NCBI GenBank assembly: GCA_002455275.1
Contig: DKKO01000003.1
Span: 1,267-65,266 of the forward strand
Direction of reading: 5' to 3'
Source: Candidatus Saccharibacteria bacterium UBA6664
Lineage (GTDB): Bacteria > Patescibacteriota > Saccharimonadia > Saccharimonadales > Saccharimonadaceae
DNA length: 64,000 bases
Part shown: one piece after another, positions 41,857 to 49,712 of the stretch
Position numbering within the stretch: the stretch's first letter is position 1
How the letters are laid out: each line of letters opens with the position of its first letter
The notes under the pieces: model-generated
Databases searched by the model: none
The model's input: the letters and a program-made list of their open reading frames with translations, nothing else
What the model was told of the DNA's origin: nothing
Program-made: the position numbers and the translations under genes

Positions 41857-41884
41857 ATACCACCTCTAAGCAGGTGGTATTTTA
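41857..41884 (+). terminator. tRNA-Leu terminator
   Basis: ATACCACCT and AGGTGGTAT arms around CTAAGC, followed by TTTTA. Confidence 0.85.
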
Positions 41885-41904
41885 AAAGCTGTAAGGAGTT
41901 GTGT

Positions 41905-42301
41905 GACCCGCAGACAATAATCCTTCGTAGCTCCCGTAGGAGCAACTACGATGAATTACTCTCTTAGGGCCACACAGCTCGGCGCATCAGATGCGTGCGT
42001 GCGTTGTGCCGAGCACCATGTGAAGGGGCTCGAGGACGCGCCTGAAGTGCGCCTGAACCGCCGTCGGCAGCTGCTGGAGGGCCAGCTCGAGATCGACGAG
42101 GCGCGTGCTGATGTAGAGCGCGCTGTTGCTGGTGCGGATTGCCTCCCGGAGCTCGGCGAGCTCCTTGGCGATGACTCCACGCTCGGCGTGGTGCATCATC
42201 ACACCACTCTCGAGGAGCAGTGTGCTCATCATGAGCGCTCGGTCGATGGGCAGAAGGGTCTTCTCGTCGGACATGACACCTACTTTACTTGTCTGCGGGT
42301 C
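41905..42301. repeat. 13-bp inverted repeat flanking GC-rich unit A
   Basis: GACCCGCAGACAA at 41905-41917 and its exact complement TTGTCTGCGGGTC at 42289-42301 bracket the gene 41987-42274. A TATAAT promoter (minus strand, near 42330) lies outside the right arm. Inside the left arm is the hairpin TCGTAG-CTCC/GGAG-CTACGA (41925-41951), a terminator for the gene. Confidence 0.8.
41987..42274 (-). CDS. GC-rich orphan gene A, unknown
   Basis: 95 aa (MSDEKTLLPIDRALMM...). Chosen over the longer plus-strand frame because the minus strand has ATGATATAATATT as promoter, AGTAGGTGTC before the ATG and a clear preference for G/C in third positions. Helical, with HH in GVMMHHAERG. No family recognised. 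Composition is unlike the genes on either side, which points to transfer. Confidence 0.7.
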   Translation of the reverse strand: MSDEKTLLPIDRALMMSTLLLESGVMMHHAERGVIAKELAELREAIRTSNSALYISTRLVDLELALQQLPTAVQAHFRRVLEPLHMVLGTTHARI

Positions 42302-42359
42302 GTGGTAGCCGAGGTTTCGGTCACCATAATAATATTATATCATATTTATGTTAAAAATG

Positions 42360-43154
42360 CTAGTTCTGTGCTAACAAGCTGGCTGAAACAGCTTCTAGCG
42401 GCTTTTCTTTGTTCCATAGCCAGTAACATGTGGCTTTCGTGGCAGTGGTGCCTCGCCAGATTGCCATCGGGTTTTCCCATTTTGTGGTAACTACCTCGCC
42501 ACCATAGGCGACAATTAATGAGTCATTGTGAAGTGTCGCGATAGTCACCGGGTAGGTAATCGTAAATTTATGCAACGCTTCTACCGCTTGAGTAAGTTGC
42601 ATGCTGAATGTCATGATTTTAGGGTAGTATACACCTTGAAATAGCTTTTGAACTTGCGCAAACGACGCTACCAGTAGCGTATTTGGTCGTTCCGCGAGCA
42701 GTGATGGATTGTTTTTCATAAGATCAATTGAATCACGTGTGAGAGTAAGAAGTCCGTCATATTGCTGGATGAATTGTTCATACACCACCGCCGTTTCACT
42801 GTTTCGGCCGGCATCACCAATCAGGAGTACCGAGTCTGCCCACTCACCCAGCGTGCGAAGTTCGCTAAGGCTATCTTTTGCTAAGCTGCCCGACGGGTTA
42901 CTTGGGGCAAATAACGCTTCGCCGAAAGCCTTGGGTATACTCGATTTTAAAGCATCAGGCATAAGTACGCGCACTTCGCCAACGCCTGCTTCGAGCGCTG
43001 TGCCGTATGCTTCAGCCACACCAGCAAAACCAAGCTTGTTGCCACCCACGATCGCCAACTTACCGGCAAACGATCGCATCTCGGGCTTACTCCAGGCGAT
43101 GTCAGGAAAAAGCGGCTTCTCAGAGGCTTGTTTCTGCCAGTAGGTATGTTCCAT
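42360..43154 (-). CDS. Ribokinase-like protein, NAD(P)HX dehydratase (NnrD/YjeF-C)-like
   Basis: 264 aa. GKLAIVGGNKLGFAGVAEAYGTALEAGVGEVRVLMPD follows the YjeF C-terminal pattern, and VLLIGDAGRNSET fits its second strand. The GTGDxLAG-type ATP/ADP site expected near the C-terminus is not evident (ENPMAIWRGTTATKA instead), so catalysis is doubtful or altered. Overlaps the HAD gene by 35 bases. Confidence 0.7.
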   Translation of the reverse strand: MEHTYWQKQASEKPLFPDIAWSKPEMRSFAGKLAIVGGNKLGFAGVAEAYGTALEAGVGEVRVLMPDALKSSIPKAFGEALFAPSNPSGSLAKDSLSELRTLGEWADSVLLIGDAGRNSETAVVYEQFIQQYDGLLTLTRDSIDLMKNNPSLLAERPNTLLVASFAQVQKLFQGVYYPKIMTFSMQLTQAVEALHKFTITYPVTIATLHNDSLIVAYGGEVVTTKWENPMAIWRGTTATKATCYWLWNKEKPLEAVSASLLAQN

Positions 43155-43845
43155 CTGTTCCCTTTTCTAACCGGTAAGCGATGCTTTTTCGCTCTAATAC
43201 AATTGGCCAATTGTTAGCTTTTGCTTTGGCGAGCAGTTCTTCATTTGGATTAAAGGCAATCGGGTTCGTCACCATTTCTAGCATGCTAATATCGCCGCCT
43301 GAATCGCCTACTGCATAGGAGTCTTCCAGGCTTAAGCCATGTTCTGCAACCGCTGCTTCAAGAAACTCTTTCTTGTGGCCATGAACAATATTCGACTTAT
43401 CGGTTAATTTGCCGTCTTTCACTTCAAACTGCCGACCGATTGCGATGTCGATATCATGTAGCTGACAAAATCGTTCAACCAATTGTTGATGTGAGGCGCT
43501 GATCGCTATGGTCACGTAGCCCTTTTTCTGAAGCTCACGCAGCAAATCTATCGTGTATTTGTACACATGGTGGCCTTTTTTCAGCAAAATATCGTCGGCG
43601 ATTGTATGAAAGCGCTCATCATTAAGCCCGATGATGGCGACTTCCATCACCTCCATCAGCGTCTTTTCGTACATGCCGTAATCGAGTTCACGCTTGCGCC
43701 AGCGTTCGCGGTCGGCCAGCACGCGTTTGGCATCCGAGGCGCTAATCACTTTTTCTTCTATGAGCGCATCAAACAGCTCGTGGTATAGTTGCCATCGGAA
43801 AATCGTCCCATCGATATCAAACGCGGCGAACTTGCGGCCGTTCAT
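43120..43845 (-). CDS. HAD-IB family phosphatase (SerB-like)
   Basis: 241 aa. Motif I FDIDGTIF, motif II ISASHQQ, motif III-IV VGDSGGDISML; cap domain between. Similar to phosphoserine phosphatase and HAD-IB hydrolases acting on small phosphates. Substrate unknown. Starts 1 base into the membrane-protein stop region, so an operon runs 44675 to 42360. Confidence 0.9.
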   Translation of the reverse strand: MNGRKFAAFDIDGTIFRWQLYHELFDALIEEKVISASDAKRVLADRERWRKRELDYGMYEKTLMEVMEVAIIGLNDERFHTIADDILLKKGHHVYKYTIDLLRELQKKGYVTIAISASHQQLVERFCQLHDIDIAIGRQFEVKDGKLTDKSNIVHGHKKEFLEAAVAEHGLSLEDSYAVGDSGGDISMLEMVTNPIAFNPNEELLAKAKANNWPIVLERKSIAYRLEKGTDGTYLLAETSL

Positions 43846-44675
43846 TATACCTCAGAGAAGTTGCCGGTGAAATTGGCAAGCGCAAAAATCAACGAAACGA
43901 ACAACAGAATGAATATGAACACGAGAACGAACGGCAAAATAAGCGTGAGCCATGATAGCACGTGAGCAGCAGGCTTAGGCTTGTTCGCATCGGTAAGTGT
44001 CGCGTACTGGCGGTATAGTACACCGTTTGTTCCCGGAGACAACACTGCGTCCATCAGGCCAAAGGTTATTACATTCCACAAAGTATGTGAAGCAAAGGTA
44101 GTAAGCCACGCGCCTTTGGTTAGAGCAAGGCTTCGCTTTATGGCTGCGTTGCCACGAAGGCCTTCTTTGAAGAATACTGTTCCAGCCAAGCTGTAGCGGA
44201 TGGCCATGTAGATGCCCGGAATGATAAATAGCAGCGTCCACAAAAAGACCTTTACGAAAATGAGCACAGACAACCACAGGTAGCTGGCGACGTGTTTCAT
44301 CACTTCTTTAAAAGCTTCGCCAAGGGTAGTGCCCTCATTGCTAGCGAGCTTAGAGGCTGTGTAATCTGCAATACCACCAATCACCAGACCAATCAGTATG
44401 AGCACGAATAAAATCGTGCCACCAATCAAACTAATAACCACCCAATCACTTACGCTCATTTCATTGAAGAACGACTCGAATTGGGTTCGCTGAGCTAGCT
44501 CTTCGCTACGCGAAGTTGGCTCGGTTGGTGCCGGGATGGCATTACCGCCAAGGCTAAGCACCGATAGCACAATCAAAAATATGCCCACAGACGAGGCTTT
44601 GTTAAAGAGCGCCTTCAAACCATCGAGCGCGACAAAAAACGGGTTATTTTGATATTCTGCTGCTTTTTTAGCCAT
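43845..44675 (-). CDS. Polytopic membrane protein, unknown
   Basis: 276 aa with about five helices (near residues 27-46, 78-105, 135-165, 195-215, 240-270). Contains GAWLTTFASHTLWN and IIPGIYMAIRYSLAGTVFFKEG, a pattern seen in DUF975-like or glycerophosphodiesterase-associated membrane proteins. Starts with AGGAGGCAAC before the ATG. Confidence 0.78.
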   Translation of the reverse strand: MAKKAAEYQNNPFFVALDGLKALFNKASSVGIFLIVLSVLSLGGNAIPAPTEPTSRSEELAQRTQFESFFNEMSVSDWVVISLIGGTILFVLILIGLVIGGIADYTASKLASNEGTTLGEAFKEVMKHVASYLWLSVLIFVKVFLWTLLFIIPGIYMAIRYSLAGTVFFKEGLRGNAAIKRSLALTKGAWLTTFASHTLWNVITFGLMDAVLSPGTNGVLYRQYATLTDANKPKPAAHVLSWLTLILPFVLVFIFILLFVSLIFALANFTGNFSEV

Positions 44676-44697
44676 GTTGCCTCCTGTAATGCTGTTT

Positions 44698-45360
44698 TTA
44701 TGATAACAAATTTTCGACGTATTTAAGCAAATCTGTCGCCTCTTTGGGTGTATCTGACGATAATCGCTTGGTTCCTTTTACGTGGTCAATCACTTGCTGA
44801 GCGCAGTCTTCAAGATTCACTTCGCTATTAAGCAGCCACGCATGATTGTCTCGCTGAGCAATCGACCACCCTATGGATGTTTTTGCTTCTTCGAGTCGCT
44901 TAGTTAGTTCACTTGATGGCGCATTGAAGCGTAGAGCAAGCCAGCGTTGCCAGTCGACTAGCTCGGCGGTAAGACTGATAGTCACGGTGCGCTCAAAGGG
45001 TAAATTACGGTACAGTTCAACCGTGCTTGAAAGAGTGTCGAGCAAGTTGTAGCGGCTTTTATAGCTTGCATGATCGGTGCCGTATATATAGCCCGTGGTT
45101 GGATGCGGAATGTAGGTAATTGCCTGATGATTGGCATACAATGTAGCCGCTTCACTTTCAGTGATGTGCCGGTAGGTACTCGGCGCATCGTCACGTCGCG
45201 GCCTGGTAGTAAAGGCTTGCACGTAGCTAAATTCTGGGTCGAGTTCACACACTTTCTTCATTAGCGTTGACTTGCCTATCGACGTTGGTCCAACAATCAT
45301 TACCAATATTTTATTGTGTAATGAAGTTAACGCGGCTTTATTTGGCTGGTAGCTACTCAT
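44698..45360 (-). CDS. Guanylate-kinase-like P-loop protein
   Basis: 220 aa. P-loop VGPTSIGKSTLM, then AFTTRPRRDDAPSTYRHITESE, which parallels the GMP-binding TTRxxR region of guanylate kinase, and YIYGTDHASY. Later part diverges, so substrate may not be GMP. Overlaps the next gene by 8 bases. Confidence 0.75.
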   Translation of the reverse strand: MSSYQPNKAALTSLHNKILVMIVGPTSIGKSTLMKKVCELDPEFSYVQAFTTRPRRDDAPSTYRHITESEAATLYANHQAITYIPHPTTGYIYGTDHASYKSRYNLLDTLSSTVELYRNLPFERTVTISLTAELVDWQRWLALRFNAPSSELTKRLEEAKTSIGWSIAQRDNHAWLLNSEVNLEDCAQQVIDHVKGTKRLSSDTPKEATDLLKYVENLLS

Positions 45361-45787
45361 ATGGCAGCGCGTCCAGATTACCGTGTAGTACCACCGGCAT
45401 CATGCCCTTGATCTCTTCTTCGAATGGTGAGTCGCTAGGAAGAGCATTGAGTAAGTATATCGGCTTGTGTTGGTACCACGCCAGGCTCATTTCAAGCAGC
45501 ACATTGGCGCCAATATAGTTTGCTTTGCCATGCTTTTCGTCATTCACTACCAATATTGCATCGCCGGCGGAAATTTCATCGAAATGCGTGCGCATGTAGT
45601 CGGCTTTTTTGTCGTAATCATCGGGGTTACCAAACCACGTTTTATTCACGGTAAAATCTTTAGCTTCACGCATGGCGCGGGCGCTTTTGGGGATGACGAT
45701 ACTGTAGTTGCCTGTAGCTTGCAGTTCGTCAGCAATTTTACATACGTGTTCGTAAAATGCCACGCTCGAGCACAAAACAAGCTTCAT
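45353..45787 (-). CDS. Nucleoside 2-deoxyribosyltransferase-like protein
   Basis: 144 aa. MKLVLCSSVAFYEH start and GDAILVVNDEKHGKANYIGANVLLEMSLAW resemble the Rossmann-like nucleoside deoxyribosyltransferase/DUF4406 group, where a Glu in that last helix is the nucleophile. Could act in nucleotide salvage or clean-up. First base overlaps the end of xthA. Confidence 0.7.
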   Translation of the reverse strand: MKLVLCSSVAFYEHVCKIADELQATGNYSIVIPKSARAMREAKDFTVNKTWFGNPDDYDKKADYMRTHFDEISAGDAILVVNDEKHGKANYIGANVLLEMSLAWYQHKPIYLLNALPSDSPFEEEIKGMMPVVLHGNLDALPYE

Positions 45788-46587
45788 TACACCTCTATCT
45801 CTATACTTACTGGGCAGTGGTCGCTACCCATTTGCTCGGCGTGAATCTGCGGGTTTTTTATTTTGCTGGCGATGTCTTTAGAAGCAAGCCAATAGTCAAT
45901 ACGCCACCCAACGTTATTTGCGCGAGCGTTTGCCCAGTGGGTCCACCAAGTGTATGCACCGGTAACCTCTGGGTTTGCTGCTCGGAAAGTATCTACAAGC
46001 CCGGCGTTCATAAAGTTGGTAAAGCCTTCACGTTCTTCGTTGGTAAAGCCGGCACTTTTGGTGTTGTCTTTCGGCCGAGCAAGGTCTATTTCGGTATGAG
46101 CAACGTTTAGGTCGCCGCACACAAGAACGGGTTTGGTTTTTTCGAGCTGCTGCACGTAGGCCAAAAACCCTCTGTCCCAGTGCTGGTGCCGAACGCTTAG
46201 TCGGCTAAGGTCGCGCTTCGAATTTGGCGTGTATACGGTGAGTACCCAAAAATCTTTGAATTCCGCAGCAATGACGCGACCCTCGGCGTTCGGGTCACCA
46301 TAGGTATCGCCGGTTATGCCAAATTTCTTGATGATATCTTCGGGAAAGCCATCGACGTAGCGAATCGGAGGCACTTTTGAGAAAATTGCCGTGCCACTGT
46401 AGCCTTTTTTTATAGCACTAAAGAAATGCTCGTCGTATTGTGGCAAGTCAAGTTCAAATTGCCCGCGCTCGGCTTTTGTTTCTTGTAGGCACAACACGTC
46501 TGGGTCGTAGTTTTCGATAAATTTTTGAAATTCACCTTTGTTCAGCACCGCCCGAATGCCGTTTACATTCCAAGAAAATAGCTTCAT
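45787..46587 (-). CDS. xthA: Exodeoxyribonuclease III / AP endonuclease
   Basis: 266 aa. Family motifs in order: SWNVNGIRA, LCLQETKAE, GDLNVAHTEID and MGSDHCPV (catalytic His). Repairs abasic sites and 3'-blocked ends in DNA. Full length. TATACTGG lies just before the ATG with hardly any leader. Confidence 0.96.
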   Translation of the reverse strand: MKLFSWNVNGIRAVLNKGEFQKFIENYDPDVLCLQETKAERGQFELDLPQYDEHFFSAIKKGYSGTAIFSKVPPIRYVDGFPEDIIKKFGITGDTYGDPNAEGRVIAAEFKDFWVLTVYTPNSKRDLSRLSVRHQHWDRGFLAYVQQLEKTKPVLVCGDLNVAHTEIDLARPKDNTKSAGFTNEEREGFTNFMNAGLVDTFRAANPEVTGAYTWWTHWANARANNVGWRIDYWLASKDIASKIKNPQIHAEQMGSDHCPVSIEIEV

Positions 46588-46679
46588 ACAACCAGTATAC
46601 CCTACCCTATGTATTGATATTACTTATGTTTTGTGTTATAATAAGAAAGTCCAGCACCACTGAGAGTGAGAGGAAGAAC

Positions 46680-47168
46680 ATGACCAGCGATGGTTTTAAC
46701 CCGGAGGCAATCGCCGCCAGGTTGCGACGCAAGGCCAGACTCATGACAGTCCAGGTCCTGTGCTCGACACTGATGCCGGGCAGCTGGGACGAGGCTCTGC
46801 GTGAGGCAATCAACGAGCTGTCGCCACTTCCGGCACCGAAGAACGGGCGCGGGAAGCTCCCTTCGAAGACGGTCGGAAAACTGACCCTGCGGGTCTATCC
46901 CCCGACTGTCGAGAAGGTGGGCTCATGGCGACAGGCCTTGGAAGAGGCCATCGTCTACGAGTTCCCTTCGGGAACTGTGGTCACCAGGCTGACGGTCCTT
47001 CCGTTGGTCTTCCGCGTTGACTGCTTGGCGTCGTCGAAGTCGGTGACGCTTCAGCGCAACGACAAGACTTCTCGATGGGTCGTGATCGGCGAGACTGGCT
47101 TCAAGGCCGTCTCTGGTCGCCGAGCCGGATCAAAGAGCATGGGGCGAGGCCCCGACAAGTCTCTCTGA
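46680..47168 (+). CDS. GC-rich orphan gene B, unknown
   Basis: 162 aa from the ATG at 46680 (GAGAGGAAGAAC upstream); TGTTATAATAAG lies 40 bases before. Basic, with RLRRKARLM and an Arg/Lys-rich tail. Two similar segments, MPGSWDEALREAINEL and KVGSWRQALEEAIVYE, suggest an internal repeat. G/C-ending codons dominate, unlike the neighbours. GTCCAG (46649-46654) can pair with CTGGAC (47173-47178) across the gene, plus further imperfect pairing. No family recognised. Confidence 0.7.
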   Translation: MTSDGFNPEAIAARLRRKARLMTVQVLCSTLMPGSWDEALREAINELSPLPAPKNGRGKLPSKTVGKLTLRVYPPTVEKVGSWRQALEEAIVYEFPSGTVVTRLTVLPLVFRVDCLASSKSVTLQRNDKTSRWVVIGETGFKAVSGRRAGSKSMGRGPDKSL

Positions 47169-47180
47169 GTGCCTGGACAG

Positions 47181-47252
47181 CCGTCCGTGAGCCCGCCGGG
47201 CCACGGACGGTACGTCCAAGTTCTTGAAAGCTACAAACGTAGCTTCTTTTTT
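47181..47252 (+). terminator. Two terminator hairpins after gene B
   Basis: CCGTCCGTG/CACGGACGG (47181-47210) with an inner GCCC/GGGC, and AAGCTAC/GTAGCTT (47228-47245) followed by CTTTTTT. A third 12-bp hairpin CAACACCACGCT/AGCGTGGTGTTG lies at 47257-47290. Confidence 0.8.
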
Positions 47253-47317
47253 ATTTCAACACCACGCTGTATGCATCTAGCGTGGTGTTGAGCTGACAAG
47301 CTAGGATGTATCAGCCG

Positions 47318-47355
47318 GATGTCGGCGGGAGCTGTAAGAGCCTCCCGCCGACATC
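47318..47355 (-). terminator. Terminator of GC-rich operon C
   Basis: Perfect 14-bp arms GATGTCGGCGGGAG/CTCCCGCCGACATC, just past the lipoprotein gene stop on the minus strand. Confidence 0.8.
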
Positions 47356-47361
47356 ACTTGG

Positions 47362-48303
47362 TCACTTGGTCGTGGGGATGGTCACGTTCGAGCCGGTGGG
47401 AACCGGCAGGATGGTGACCTTGCCGCTCTCGATGGCCTGCTTCAGCAGCTCCAGCTGCTGCGCCGACAGCTTGTTGCGCTGGTAGTCGATGTACCCCTGC
47501 TGCCCCAGCACCTCCACGAGGGCCCGGATACTCTCCAGCTCGGTCTGTACCGTCTCGTTGGCGAGCTTCTGGGCTTCGTTCTGCGCCTTGGCGATCTCCT
47601 TCGCGGTCAGAGCCTCCGCCACACCCGTGGGGATGGACGGCTTCTGGATCTGAACCTTGAAGTTGACGAAGTAGTTGCCACCGGCCAGGCTCTCGACGGA
47701 GCCAGGCAGGTCCGCCTGGATGGCCTGCTCGAACTCGGCGCGTCCTGAACCGTTGTACAGGTCGAGGTACGTCTTCTGCTCGGCAAGCAGCGCATCGGTC
47801 GCCGCCCGCTGAAGGGGCTGCTCGATGTAGACGTCCAGCATGGCGTCCCAGCCGTAGTAGCTCTCGTCGCCACCGTCGGAGATCCAGGCCGCCTTCTTCT
47901 TCTCGCCCCACTTCTTCACACCGATCTGCTGGTGGAACTTCTTCAGCACGTCGCAGTCGGTGTTGAGGCTGAACGTGACCGTGCCAGACAACATCAGCGT
48001 GATGTTGTCCTTCACGACCTTGATGGCGGGGCCATCGGCGCCGAGCGCCTTGGCCTCGTCCTCGTCGGCGCCGGCGAACTTGTAGGTGCGCTGACCTGCC
48101 GGGTAGTAGTAGTGGCTGTCGCCGGGGCCATCCCATCCACCCTCCGACTCGCCGTAGCAGCCGAGGATGGTCCGGTTGGCCGGAGTGAGCGCGTTGCCGT
48201 CCACGGCGACGGCCACCTGGTCGGACTCGGTCTCGTAGGACGAGCAGCCCGACAGCAAGACGGCCAGGCCAGCGACGGCGGCAGTTGCGATGCGGATGTT
48301 CAT
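47362..48303 (-). CDS. GC-rich lipoprotein with SPFH/prohibitin-like domain
   Basis: 313 aa from the ATG at 48303. Signal peptide with lipobox LLSGCSS (lipidated Cys20), then a band-7/SPFH-like domain (IKVVKDNITLMLSGTVTFSLN; EFEQAIQADLPGSVESL) and a coiled-coil end AQNEAQKLANETVQTELESI. SPFH proteins form membrane-bound cages. The ATG overlaps the TGA of the upstream gene (ATGA). The codon use (nearly all G/C third bases) looks actinobacterial, so transfer from the actinobacterial host is a fair guess. Confidence 0.8.
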   Translation of the reverse strand: MNIRIATAAVAGLAVLLSGCSSYETESDQVAVAVDGNALTPANRTILGCYGESEGGWDGPGDSHYYYPAGQRTYKFAGADEDEAKALGADGPAIKVVKDNITLMLSGTVTFSLNTDCDVLKKFHQQIGVKKWGEKKKAAWISDGGDESYYGWDAMLDVYIEQPLQRAATDALLAEQKTYLDLYNGSGRAEFEQAIQADLPGSVESLAGGNYFVNFKVQIQKPSIPTGVAEALTAKEIAKAQNEAQKLANETVQTELESIRALVEVLGQQGYIDYQRNKLSAQQLELLKQAIESGKVTILPVPTGSNVTIPTTK

Positions 48304-48611
48304 GACAGTTCCTTCCGGTTGGTTTCGAGCCACTGCTCGAGGGGGTTGGTGTACTCGCTCGGGATGAGCAGTACAGGGTCATTCAGCATCTGAGACACGA
48401 TGTTCATGCCCAGCTGCAGTTGCGTCTTCTGCTGCACGATGATGCCCGCGACCTTCGGGTCGAGGTTCTCGAAGCGCAAGAGTTCCGGCGCGTGGCGAGC
48501 AAGGCTTCGCTGCCTGGCCCTTTTCATCAGGTGTCGCAAGCCTGCCGCAATGGCGAAGCAAACGGTCCCGAGCAGAGCCAAGGCGAGCATGATCAGCCCA
48601 AGGCGTCCCAT
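48300..48611 (-). CDS. GC-rich small membrane protein, partner of the SPFH lipoprotein
   Basis: 103 aa. Helix at residues 4-25, basic stretch RHLMKRARQRSLARH, then a soluble part with LDPKVAGIIVQQKTQLQLGMNIV. AAGGAGATGAT before the ATG. First gene of the two-gene unit C; coupled to the lipoprotein by a 4-base overlap. No family recognised. Confidence 0.72.
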   Translation of the reverse strand: MGRLGLIMLALALLGTVCFAIAAGLRHLMKRARQRSLARHAPELLRFENLDPKVAGIIVQQKTQLQLGMNIVSQMLNDPVLLIPSEYTNPLEQWLETNRKELS

Positions 48612-48759
48612 ATCATCTCCTTGTTCAAGTGAACTGGCTTGTTCCAGTCACACAACACCTCACTGCGAGCAGCGAAGCGGTATGTGACCGGAACGTTTTC
48701 CTAGCTTGTCAATGTACTTGCTGGGAGCGCGCGAAAAGCGTGGCTCTACCAACACAAGA

Positions 48760-49023
48760 TTTTGAGTATGGCGAATAACCCATCTGCTACATACAGAGGT
48801 AATTGCGCCGAACTGTTAGCGTTTGGCCGAATTGTGCTGGTTCTTTAGCATCATTTTTGCTACAAGAAAAGCGCATACACGTATCGGTACAAACATTTCG
48901 CCTTAGTGTGCGAATGCTTATTCCGAAGCGTCTATACGCTTACAGGCTTGGGCATAGCTGTTTCGGTAGCCCGAGGGAACACTGGATGTCCTTCTCGGCC
49001 TAGTGATGTGCTACCATCACCGT
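48760..49023 (-). ncRNA. Candidate structured RNA downstream of smpB
   Basis: The 443-bp gap 48612-49054 has no convincing gene. A consensus promoter on the minus strand (49030-49058) would start a transcript near 49023. Its first part folds as GGTAGC (minus) with GCTACC, enclosing CACTAGG/CCAGTG interlaced with CCGAG/CTCGG, that is a pseudoknot; further on is AAGCGT-ATAG-ACGCTT. The place right behind smpB is where tmRNA often sits, but no TTCGA T-arm, CCA end or tag ending in ALAA is visible. The 3' end is uncertain. Confidence 0.5.
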
Positions 49024-49029
49024 ACTTTC

Positions 49030-49058
49030 AGTATAGGACATTTGTGTGGAAATGTCAA
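49030..49058 (-). promoter_or_regulatory. Consensus promoter (TTGACA-17-TATACT)
   Basis: On the minus strand TTGACA (49058-49053), a spacer of exactly 17, then TATACT (49035-49030). It overlaps the smpB stop codon and points into the gene-free stretch. The best -35/-10 pair seen in the window. Confidence 0.8.
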
Positions 49059-49525
49059 GTAGAAATCATGCGGCGTGCGTCGCGATCTTGTTCGCGGCGC
49101 TTTATCGTCTCTCGCTTATCCCACCGTTTTTTACCCTTCCCTAGCGCAATCACGACTTTTATGTATTTACCAGAAGTCATGAGTTTGGTGGGCACGATTG
49201 TCATGCCCTGCTGTTTCTTGCTGGTGAAGGCGTCGATTTGTTTGCGACTTGCCAATAATTTGCGTGGGCGGGTGTCGACGCTTCGGCTGCCACTGCCCTT
49301 TTCGTTTAGTTTCACACTAAAGCTGGCGTTGTTGAGCCACAGTTCGCTGTCTTTTAAAGACACGAACGCACCCTTTAGCTGTATGTGGCCATCCCGAGCT
49401 GCACGCACTTCTGGGCCGGTAAGGGCCAGGCCTGCTACAATCTCCTCACCCAGCTCATAGTCAAACCGAGCCCGCTTATTTACGAGCCCACCTGGAGCTG
49501 AAGATTTTTGCTGCTTTTTAGCCAT
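49055..49525 (-). CDS. smpB: SsrA-binding protein SmpB
   Basis: 156 aa from the ATG at 49525; the frame runs on to 49666 but only through the long hairpin. NKRARFDYELGEEIVAGLALTGPEVRAAR, then LWLNNASF and RKLLASRKQID and the basic tail GKGKKRWDKRETIKRRE are diagnostic. Works with tmRNA to free stalled ribosomes. Confidence 0.96.
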   Translation of the reverse strand: MAKKQQKSSAPGGLVNKRARFDYELGEEIVAGLALTGPEVRAARDGHIQLKGAFVSLKDSELWLNNASFSVKLNEKGSGSRSVDTRPRKLLASRKQIDAFTSKKQQGMTIVPTKLMTSGKYIKVVIALGKGKKRWDKRETIKRREQDRDARRMIST

Positions 49526-49556
49526 AACTTCATTATTGTAACAGATTGAGAGAACG

Positions 49557-49678
49557 AAAACTGTTTGAATGTCACCAAGCAGCGCGTGGAGTATCCGAGA
49601 ATCTTGGGCTGCGCTCCAGGAATCTCGAATGACTCCAGCGAGTTGGATTATGCTGCCTGGTGACATTCAAACAGTTTT
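49557..49678. repeat. Long hairpin element 1 (about 122 bp)
   Basis: Arms of 27 bases: 49557-49583 and 49652-49678, perfect except one mismatch (CTGTTTGAATGTCACCA and GCAGC with complements). Inside, TGGAGT/ACTCCA adds a further helix. It fills most of the divergent gap between smpB and the kinase gene. Could be a miniature transposon relic, an RNA or a transcription insulator. Confidence 0.85.
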
Positions 49679-49712
49679 GCCATTGCCGAGAGGTATTGTA
49701 TAGTAGGTCGAG

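Larger units (their letters stand above)
47294..48711. repeat. 13-bp inverted repeat flanking GC-rich unit C
   Basis: TGACAAGCTAGGA at 47294-47306 and its exact complement TCCTAGCTTGTCA at 48699-48711 bracket a two-gene GC-rich operon with its terminator. The sequence is unrelated to the repeat around unit A, though the length is the same. Confidence 0.8.

Noticed and set aside
41951..42490. 179-codon plus-strand frame opposite GC-rich gene A
   Set aside because: It runs through the promoter of the opposite gene and into the end of the next gene; the minus-strand frame has promoter, ribosome site and codon bias.
47354..48382. Long Arg/Gly/Pro-rich frame (342 codons) overlapping the SPFH lipoprotein
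   Set aside because: Typical out-of-frame product of GC-rich coding sequence; the lipoprotein frame has a lipobox and a sensible fold.
47294..48711. GC-rich units as one insertion-sequence family
   Set aside because: No transposase is present and the complementary arms differ completely between units, unlike the terminal repeats of an IS family.
48612..49054. Definite tmRNA call
   Set aside because: No tRNA-like T-arm with TTCGA, no CCA end and no tag ending ALAA could be found on either strand, so only a candidate RNA is reported.
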